A stretch of DNA of 56,140 nucleotides from Porphyromonadaceae bacterium. Its GTDB lineage: Bacteria > Bacteroidota > Bacteroidia > Bacteroidales > Dysgonomonadaceae. Within the stretch, counting starts at the first letter, position 1, and each line of letters starts with the position of its first letter. The notes under the pieces were generated by a model, which ran no database searches, was not told where the DNA came from, and saw only the letters and a list, made by a program, of their open reading frames with translations. Made by a program: the position numbers and the translations under genes. Positions 51,170 through 56,140 of this stretch are shown here, piece after piece. The stretch spans positions 1 through 56,140 of the forward strand of contig JALHIE010000002.1 in the NCBI GenBank assembly GCA_022840285.1, written 5' to 3'.

Positions 51170-51979
51170 ATGAAAAAATACATCCTTTCCACCGTTCTCT
51201 TCGCATTTTCATTGCTCGCCAATGCTCAAGCGGAATATCCGGTTATCGTGATCGAAACCAATTACGGTACAATGAAAGCTGTTTTATATAGCGACACCCC
51301 CAACCACAGCAACCATTTTTTGAAACTGGTGAAGCAGGGATACTTTAACGGAACGTTGTTTCACCGGGTAGTTAAGGAATTTATGATTCAGGGCGGGGCT
51401 CAGGATTCGAGGAATGCTCCTGCTGGAGCCCAGGTCGGTGGTGGACGGACAGATATGGATATTATGCCCGAGTTCCGGGACAACCGTTTTCATAAAAAAG
51501 GAGCGCTGGCTGCCCCGCGAAGAGCGGATAACGAAAATCCTCAGAAGAAATCGGATGCCTCCCAGTTCTATATCGTGCACGGGAAAGTATACACACCGGG
51601 ACGGCTGGATTCCATGGAAATGGCGGTGAATGTGCCCATCAAAAACAAGATTATCCGCGACCATTACTTGCCGCATAAGGATGACCTGGCTAAATTGAAA
51701 GCCACCGATGCCAGTGCCTTTAACGCCATGTTGGATTCGGTCCTCCACGTGGTGGATTCGTTGTACGAAGCCGCTCCCGGCAAGTTCTTTCTTCCTGAAG
51801 AACTCAAAGAAGCCTATTCCACGATCGGCGGGGCACTTCATCTGGACGGCGAGTACACCGTTTTTGGCGAAGTTACCGAAGGATTAGAGGTTATTGACAA
51901 GATTGCCTCCCTGCCTGTGGATGGCAACAGCCGACCGATGTCGGATGCGAAGATCGTGAGAATCTATGTTCAGCCATAG
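51170..51979 (+). CDS. cyclophilin-type peptidylprolyl isomerase, exported
   Basis: A 269-residue protein with signal peptide 1-20 (cleaved after A-N-A) and a cyclophilin core: N-H-F-L-K-L-V-K-Q-G-Y-F-N-G-T-L-F-H-R-V (catalytic R), F-M-I-Q-G-G, and later D-A-S-Q-F-Y-I-V. An insertion of about 80 residues (145-225) is characteristic of Bacteroidetes members. It ends two bases before the stop of the convergent tyrA. A role in periplasmic folding is inferred. It sits 61 bases after the LPS permease. Confidence 0.9.
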   Translation: MKKYILSTVLFAFSLLANAQAEYPVIVIETNYGTMKAVLYSDTPNHSNHFLKLVKQGYFNGTLFHRVVKEFMIQGGAQDSRNAPAGAQVGGGRTDMDIMPEFRDNRFHKKGALAAPRRADNENPQKKSDASQFYIVHGKVYTPGRLDSMEMAVNVPIKNKIIRDHYLPHKDDLAKLKATDASAFNAMLDSVLHVVDSLYEAAPGKFFLPEELKEAYSTIGGALHLDGEYTVFGEVTEGLEVIDKIASLPVDGNSRPMSDAKIVRIYVQP

Positions 51980-51981
51980 CC

Positions 51982-52755
51982 TTACGAAATGTTCTTCCTC
52001 ACCTCCGTTAAAAACAGTTTCATTCCATCGCTGTCTCTCCCTTCGATAATGGCCAGCAGCTCTTTCAGCTTTTCCCTGATTTTTACCAGTTGACCGGGAG
52101 TATAGGGGTTGAACAAGATCTCCGTAAGGAGAAAATCATCTTCCGAAAGCAATCCCTGTGCAATGTTCATGTGCTTCTTGAACGTGGTTCCCGGTGCGTC
52201 CTGATGTTTCATTACCGATGCAAACACCAGGGTGGATGCAAACGGAATGGAAAGCGAGTAAGCGATGGTTTCGTCGTGCTCCCGGAAAGTGTATTCAAAC
52301 ACGTTCAGTTTGAGCCGGCTGTACAGATCGCGAAAGAAAACCTTCCCCAGGTGAGACGACTCCGATATGATGATGGCGCTTTGCGTGCTGAGGTCGCTCA
52401 GGCTGGCAAACGTAGGCCCGAACATCGGATGAGTGGAAACATACGGACGGGTACGTTCCCGGTAAAACTCCTCCAACCCGGTTTTCACCGATGCGATATC
52501 ACTCAGGATACACGTTTGCGGTAAATAGGGCAACACGTTTTTAAAAGCCTCGACAGTATATTTCAACGTAGCGGCATTGATCACCAGTTCGGGCGCGAAA
52601 TCCTGTACTTCTTCCGGCTTTGTCATCCGGAGCGTGTTGTAAATGAACCTTAGCTTTTGAGGATCGGTGTCCAATACGGCTATCTCGTGATCGAAACTGA
52701 GCACATCGGCAAAGAATGATCCCATTTTGCCGGCTCCCAAGATGAGTATTTTCAT
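51982..52755 (-). CDS. tyrA: prephenate dehydrogenase
   Basis: NAD(P)-dependent enzyme of tyrosine synthesis. A 257-residue protein with Rossmann motif I-L-G-A-G-K-M-G-S-F-F-A-D at residues 4-16, the acidic D-T-D near 33, the S-D-I-A-S-V-K region at about 88-94 and T-H-P-M-F-G-P-T at about 112-119. The ATG overlaps the stop of the DAHP synthase/chorismate mutase gene by four bases, the last step of the four-gene operon. Regulated with the operon by the attenuator at 55900-56083 (inference). Confidence 0.92.
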   Translation of the reverse strand: MKILILGAGKMGSFFADVLSFDHEIAVLDTDPQKLRFIYNTLRMTKPEEVQDFAPELVINAATLKYTVEAFKNVLPYLPQTCILSDIASVKTGLEEFYRERTRPYVSTHPMFGPTFASLSDLSTQSAIIISESSHLGKVFFRDLYSRLKLNVFEYTFREHDETIAYSLSIPFASTLVFASVMKHQDAPGTTFKKHMNIAQGLLSEDDFLLTEILFNPYTPGQLVKIREKLKELLAIIEGRDSDGMKLFLTEVRKNIS

Positions 52756-53822
52756 TTTTTTGCTTTTTCCATTACTTCAAACTGCTGACGAACGGATTCC
52801 GTGTGAATGGCTTCCAGGATTTTCAAGGCAAATTCGCCTGCCATTTCCATTTTTTCGGCTTGCTCCACCCGGTCCTTACGGATATGATCGTAGCGTCCGG
52901 TCTGGAGGACGGGCATATCGTGCTCCAGCTTGTAAAGGCCGATTTCACGGGATATGCGCATACGTTTCGATAAGAGTTGCAGGATTTCATTGTCCAAGTC
53001 GTCTATTTGCCTGCGCAGATCCGATAAATCCTCCGTCGATTGCACCTTGTCGCGGATAACCAGTTCACTCAGGATCTGAGCCAGCGTATCGGGAGAAATT
53101 TGCTGGGAGCTGTCGCTCCAGGCATCATCGGGGTTGCGGTGCGACTCGATGATCAGTCCGTAGTAATTCAGGTCCATGGCCTGTTGAGAAATCGTTTTTA
53201 TCATGGAACGTTTTCCCCCGATATGGCTTGGATCACAAATGATGGGAAGATCAGGATAGCGGCGTTTCAATTCGATGGGGATATGCCATTGCGGAATGTT
53301 ACGATAAACGGTCTTGTCGTTGGTACTGAAACCGCGGTGAATAACTCCGATCTTCTTGATTCCGGCGTTGTATAGACGCTCAATGGCACCGATCCATAAC
53401 TCCAGATCGGGATTCACCGGATTTTTTACCAGAACCGGGATATCCACTCCCTTTAATGTATCTGCTATTTCCTGTACGGCAAAAGGATTTGCTGTGGTAC
53501 GGGCACCGATCCACAACATATCCATGTTGTACTTCAGGGATTCATACACGTGTTTCTCCGTAGCCACCTCGGTCGCAACATACATGCCGGTCTCCCTGCG
53601 CACCTGCTGGAGCCATTTTAATGCGGGGGTGCCGACCCCTTCAAAACCGCCGGGTTTCGTGCGTGGCTTCCACACGCCGGCCCTGAATATCTTCACCCCT
53701 TTTTCAGCAAGTTTTTGTGCCGTTTCCATGACCTGCTCTTCCGTTTCTGCGCTGCACGGACCGGAAATAATGATCGGGCGCTTGTCCTCGACCCCGGGTA
53801 ATAAAATTGATTCAAATTCCAT
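52752..53822 (-). CDS. bifunctional 3-deoxy-7-phosphoheptulonate synthase / chorismate mutase
   Basis: A 356-residue fusion. Residues 1-260 are a type I-beta DAHP synthase (I-I-S-G-P-C-S-A-E-T, F-R-A-G-V-W-K-P-R-T-K-P, I-G-A-R-T-T-A-N-P-F-A-V-Q-E, V-L-V-K-N-P-V-N-P and I-I-C-D-P-S-H-I-G-G-K-R), joining PEP and erythrose-4-phosphate. Residues about 265-356 are an AroQ chorismate mutase (L-R-R-Q-I-D-D-L-D-N-E-I-L-Q-L-L-S-K-R-M). The fusion commits carbon into and through the pathway in one protein. Its place with pheA, the aminotransferase and tyrA makes a full Phe/Tyr branch. Confidence 0.94.
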   Translation of the reverse strand: MEFESILLPGVEDKRPIIISGPCSAETEEQVMETAQKLAEKGVKIFRAGVWKPRTKPGGFEGVGTPALKWLQQVRRETGMYVATEVATEKHVYESLKYNMDMLWIGARTTANPFAVQEIADTLKGVDIPVLVKNPVNPDLELWIGAIERLYNAGIKKIGVIHRGFSTNDKTVYRNIPQWHIPIELKRRYPDLPIICDPSHIGGKRSMIKTISQQAMDLNYYGLIIESHRNPDDAWSDSSQQISPDTLAQILSELVIRDKVQSTEDLSDLRRQIDDLDNEILQLLSKRMRISREIGLYKLEHDMPVLQTGRYDHIRKDRVEQAEKMEMAGEFALKILEAIHTESVRQQFEVMEKAKK

Positions 53823-53834
53823 ATTTTTTTTTAG

Positions 53835-55007
53835 TCATGTGTTGTAAGTTAAAATTCGGTTGTATGCTTCCTCCATTTTTTCAACGGATGCACCGAGAGA
53901 GATCCGGATATACCCCTCGCCATTGCTTCCGAAAATTACGCCGGGGGTAATAAAGACGCGGACGTTGTACAGGATATCATCGATAAAGTCTTTGCTGGAC
54001 ACCACCGATTCCGGCAATTTTCCCCAAACAAAGAGACCGACCTGGTTCTTATCGTACCTGCAGTTCAGCTGATCCATGATTTTCTCCGCCCAGACGCGAC
54101 GTTCGGCATAAACCCGGTTCATCTCATCGTGCCATTCGCGGGTGTTCTGTAAAGCGGCAACGGTTGCCAGTTGCACGGGTTTGAACTGCCCGCTGTCGAT
54201 ATTGCTCTTGGCTTTCAACACCCACTTTACAAACTCGGGATTGGATGCCAGCAGCCCCATACGCCAACCCGACATATTGTGCGATTTGCTCAACGAGTTA
54301 AGCTCAATACAAATGTCTTTTGCTCCCTGTACCGACAGGATGCTTATTGGTCGGTCATTCAAGATAAAGCTGTACGGATTATCGTGACAAATGACGATGC
54401 CGTGTTTCTTGCCGAAAGCCACCAGTTTTTCGAACAGCGCTACCGATGCATTTTTTCCCGTGGGCATATTGGGATAATTCACCCACATCAGCTTCACCCG
54501 GGTCAAGTCCAGCTTCTCCAGGGCATCGAAGTCGGGCAGCCACCCATTTTTCTCCAGCAAATCGTACTCGATGACGTTCGCGCGGAGAAGCTCCGAAACC
54601 GACCTGTAGGTCGGGTACCCCGGGTTGGGAACCAATACCGAGTCGCCGAAATTGAGAAATGTCATCGAGACATGCAAAATTCCCTCTTTCGAACCGATAA
54701 GCGGCAACACTTCGTCCGTCGACAGGTCGACGTTGTAAAACTTCTTATACCATTCGGCATAGGCTTTTCTCAATTCCGGTATTCCGGAGTAGGGTTGATA
54801 AGCGTGCACATCGGGGCGATGAGCTGCTTCACACAATGTTTCAATCGTTTCCTGTGACGGCATTTTGTCGGGCGCCCCCACTCCCAGGCTGATGACATTT
54901 TTGCCTTCCGCATTCATCTTGGCTACCTCGGCAAGCTTAACCGAAAAGTAATATTCCGATATGCGCTTTATGTGGCCAGCGGGCTCAATGTTGAGTATTT
55001 TATCCAT
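53835..55007 (-). CDS. PLP-dependent class I/II aminotransferase (aromatic or aspartate type)
   Basis: A 390-residue transaminase from the ATG at 55007; the frame is open to a TTG at 55049 that overlaps pheA by four bases, but the ATG gives the usual N-terminus. Signature residues: N-P-G-Y-P-T-Y near 115, the V-N-Y-P-N-M-P-T-G segment, C-H-D-N-P-Y, and the PLP lysine in S-L-S-K-S-H-N-M-S-G-W-R-M-G. Position between pheA and the DAHP synthase indicates the phenylpyruvate/hydroxyphenylpyruvate transamination, though broader specificity is possible. Confidence 0.9.
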   Translation of the reverse strand: MDKILNIEPAGHIKRISEYYFSVKLAEVAKMNAEGKNVISLGVGAPDKMPSQETIETLCEAAHRPDVHAYQPYSGIPELRKAYAEWYKKFYNVDLSTDEVLPLIGSKEGILHVSMTFLNFGDSVLVPNPGYPTYRSVSELLRANVIEYDLLEKNGWLPDFDALEKLDLTRVKLMWVNYPNMPTGKNASVALFEKLVAFGKKHGIVICHDNPYSFILNDRPISILSVQGAKDICIELNSLSKSHNMSGWRMGLLASNPEFVKWVLKAKSNIDSGQFKPVQLATVAALQNTREWHDEMNRVYAERRVWAEKIMDQLNCRYDKNQVGLFVWGKLPESVVSSKDFIDDILYNVRVFITPGVIFGSNGEGYIRISLGASVEKMEEAYNRILTYNT

Positions 55008-55045
55008 CTTGTTCAATTGCTTTACGATTATGGTTCGATTGTTTT

Positions 55046-55877
55046 TCAATCGGAAACAATGTGCTTGTCTTCAACATATTCCCCCAGCACCTTCAGGTTT
55101 CCCACCAACGGCAGGATGGCCTTGATGGACTGGCGGTACCGTTCGAAATTGGAAAAGGTCAGATCGATATAGAACTGGTATTCCCACTCCCGACCGATAA
55201 TCGGCAGCGACTGAATCCGCGTGAGGTTGATGTCGTAGAACGAGAGCACCGACAACACCCTGGAAAGGCTCCCTTCGCTGTGTGGCAGCACGAAGACAAG
55301 TGATGCCTTGTCTATATCGGGAGACTTCCGTATTTCGGGGATCATTTCTTCATGGGCCAACACCAAAAAACGGGTAAAGTTACGTTTGTTGGTTTCTATT
55401 CCTTCCCGGATAACTTCCAGGTGGTATACCTCGGCGGCAAGCTTGCTGCATATGGCTGCCACTCCCGGGGTATTCCCATCCATTATTTCCTTGGCTGCCA
55501 GAGCTGTATCTTCGTGTTCGACCACTTTTACCTGAGGCAGGCTTTCGATAAAATCGGAACATTGCATCAGCGCCATCGGGTGCGATACAACTTCCCGTAT
55601 GTCCTCCAGGCGTTGTCCGGGCAGTGCCGACAACGTATGGGAAATGCGCAACTTATGCTCCCCCGCAATCTTCATGTCGTTGAGCTTCAGCAGGTCGTGA
55701 TTGAGCAAGAGCCCACCGGCAATCGTGTTCTCAATCGCCATAATTCCGATCAGCCGTTCATCCTTTTGAGCTTTTAAAAAAATATCTTTAAACGTAAGGC
55801 AAGGCCTCTCCGAAGTAATTGCGGGCAGCAATGTCGTGGTAGGCGCCTAATCCGCCTTGTATGGCAACCTTTTTCAT
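55046..55877 (-). pseudogene. pheA: prephenate dehydratase, frameshifted near the N-terminus
   Basis: Makes phenylpyruvate from prephenate. The ATG at 55877 begins a correct N-terminus (K-K-V-A-I-Q-G-G-L-G-A-Y-H-D-I-A-A-R-N-Y) but this frame stops at 55788 after 29 codons. The rest of the protein is in another frame from about 55798, beginning P-C-L-T-F-K-D-I-F and running through N-T-I-A-G, the catalytic-site T-R-F (N-F-T-R-F-L-V-L-A) and a C-terminal ACT domain. The missing piece is about 14 nt, between G-E-A and P-C-L-T. As written the enzyme would not be made in full unless an internal start is used, which would lose the first substrate-binding strand. Real lesion or sequence error. Confidence 0.85.
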
Positions 55878-55899
55878 CTGTTTTGAGAGCTAAGTCTAT

Positions 55900-55940
55900 T
55901 AAAATAAAAAAATCCCGTCGTGCTATCGACAGGATTTTCT
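55900..55940 (-). terminator. attenuator terminator of the phe/tyr operon
   Basis: Arms 55937-55927 and 55920-55910 pair over 11 bp (one U-G, paired only in minus-strand RNA) around an ATAGCA loop; the tail is TTTTTTTATTTT. It lies 23 bases before the pheA ATG, inside the operon leader. The first arm can instead pair with 55989-55981, the antiterminator. Confidence 0.85.
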
Positions 55941-55980
55941 ATTCAAAAAAGTTATTTTTTATTTCTTCATTTTGCACATC

Positions 55981-55989
55981 AAATCCTGT
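55981..55989 (-). promoter_or_regulatory. antiterminator arm of the phe/tyr attenuator
   Basis: Minus-strand ACAGGATTT, starting two bases after the leader-peptide stop, is perfectly complementary over 9 bp to AAATCCTGT (55937-55929), the 5' arm of the terminator. A ribosome at the stop codon would cover it; a ribosome stalled on upstream Phe/Tyr codons would leave it free. Confidence 0.75.
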
Positions 55990-55990
55990 T

Positions 55991-56047
55991 CTACTTACTA
56001 AAGTAAAAGTAAAAATAGAAAGAATAGGCAAAATGGTTCTGTTTCAT
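55991..56047 (-). CDS. Phe/Tyr-rich leader peptide (attenuation)
   Basis: An 18-codon frame, MKQNHFAYSFYFYFYFSK then TAG, with five Phe and four Tyr codons, seven of them consecutive and alternating. It begins about 22 bases after the predicted transcription start and ends two bases before the antiterminator arm. The composition matches exactly the amino acids made by the downstream operon, as in classic ribosome-mediated attenuation. Too short for ordinary gene calling. No annotated name applies in this phylum; the role is inferred from layout, not shown. Confidence 0.85.
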   Translation of the reverse strand: MKQNHFAYSFYFYFYFSK

Positions 56048-56075
56048 TTTATTCGTTATTTGCGAATATCGGTTG

Positions 56076-56108
56076 CAAAATTACAACAAAAATTAAATAA
56101 TACAACAA
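56076..56108 (-). promoter_or_regulatory. promoter of the phe/tyr operon
   Basis: Minus-strand -7 TAATTTTG (56083-56076) with TTG repeats 19-22 bp upstream (TTTTGTTG). The predicted start is about 56069, just ahead of the leader peptide. Confidence 0.6.
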
Positions 56109-56140
56109 AAGGAAGAAATATTTTGTTCATTTTTTTCAAA

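Noticed and set aside
55046..55831. Prephenate dehydratase starting at the internal codon at 55831
   Set aside because: This start only follows from the frameshift; the true N-terminus is visible in another frame from 55877.
55900..55940. The hairpin before pheA as a simple terminator of an upstream gene
   Set aside because: A promoter, leader peptide and competing antiterminator arm lie between it and the window edge, which favours attenuation.
1..56140. Mobile elements, CRISPR arrays, prophage or defence islands
   Set aside because: No transposase, integrase, cas gene, regular repeat array or restriction gene was found; all genes look like core chromosome.

Overview
The window is a gene-dense chromosomal segment from a member of the Bacteroidales. 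This rests on the repeated promoter motif TAnnTTTG (often TATCTTTG) with an upstream TTTG about 19-20 bp away, the scarcity of Shine-Dalgarno sequences, a complete Bacteroides-type aerotolerance (Bat) operon, Bacteroidetes-only families (DUF4827, CarboxypepD_reg-like proteins, DUF721 next to recF) and protein sequences that resemble Bacteroides/Parabacteroides/Dysgonomonadaceae orthologues. Dysgonomonadaceae (Proteiniphilum/Petrimonas-like) is only a guess. I see no insertion sequence, prophage, CRISPR array or integrase: this is core chromosome.

Layout. 1-1.6 kb: the end of a DUF2156-type gene, a GNAT acetyltransferase, a possible small RNA, and rpsO. 1.6-2.9 kb: a secreted CarboxypepD_reg protein. 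3.3-8.0 kb: a plus-strand run nadB-folP-cdaA-recF-DUF721 (NAD and folate synthesis, c-di-AMP, DNA repair/replication). 8.0-12.3 kb: a minus-strand run PlsC-like acyltransferase, sigma-54 activator, lptE, TPR protein, secG, then an outer-membrane-type protein. 12.4-18.2 kb: minus-strand rpe-comEC-nrnA-like-DUF4827-glmM. 18.5-26.4 kb: plus-strand TlpA-like thioredoxin, cell-wall amidase, MlaD-like protein, dnaA, endonuclease I, metallophosphoesterase, rnhB. 26.4-32.5 kb: carbonic anhydrase and tex (minus), radA and tRNA-Cys (plus), a DUF2007-UspA protein and a small HTH protein (minus). 32.6-41.8 kb: the Bat operon moxR-DUF58-membrane protein-batA-batB-batC-batD-batE-PAP2 (minus). 41.9-43.5 kb: lipA-lipB (minus). 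43.6-48.4 kb: a GH130 glycosidase/phosphorylase (plus) convergent with two GT4 glycosyltransferases (minus). 48.8-52.0 kb: tgt-lptG-cyclophilin (plus). 52.0-56.1 kb: the phenylalanine/tyrosine operon pheA-aminotransferase-DAHP synthase/chorismate mutase-tyrA (minus).

Two results stand out. First, the phe/tyr operon is preceded by a complete, readable transcription attenuator: promoter, an 18-codon leader peptide (MKQNHFAYSFYFYFYFSK) with nine Phe/Tyr codons, an antiterminator arm directly after the leader stop codon, and a U-tailed terminator that competes for the same middle arm. Second, four sites in otherwise conserved genes look like small internal deletions: secG (about 71 nt, frameshift), the sigma-54 activator (36 nt, in frame), the activator-lptE junction (genes fused, LptE signal peptide lost) and pheA (about 14 nt, frameshift). 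Several of these genes are hard to lose, so a consensus or assembly artefact is at least as likely as biology, but the pattern needs checking before these genes are interpreted.
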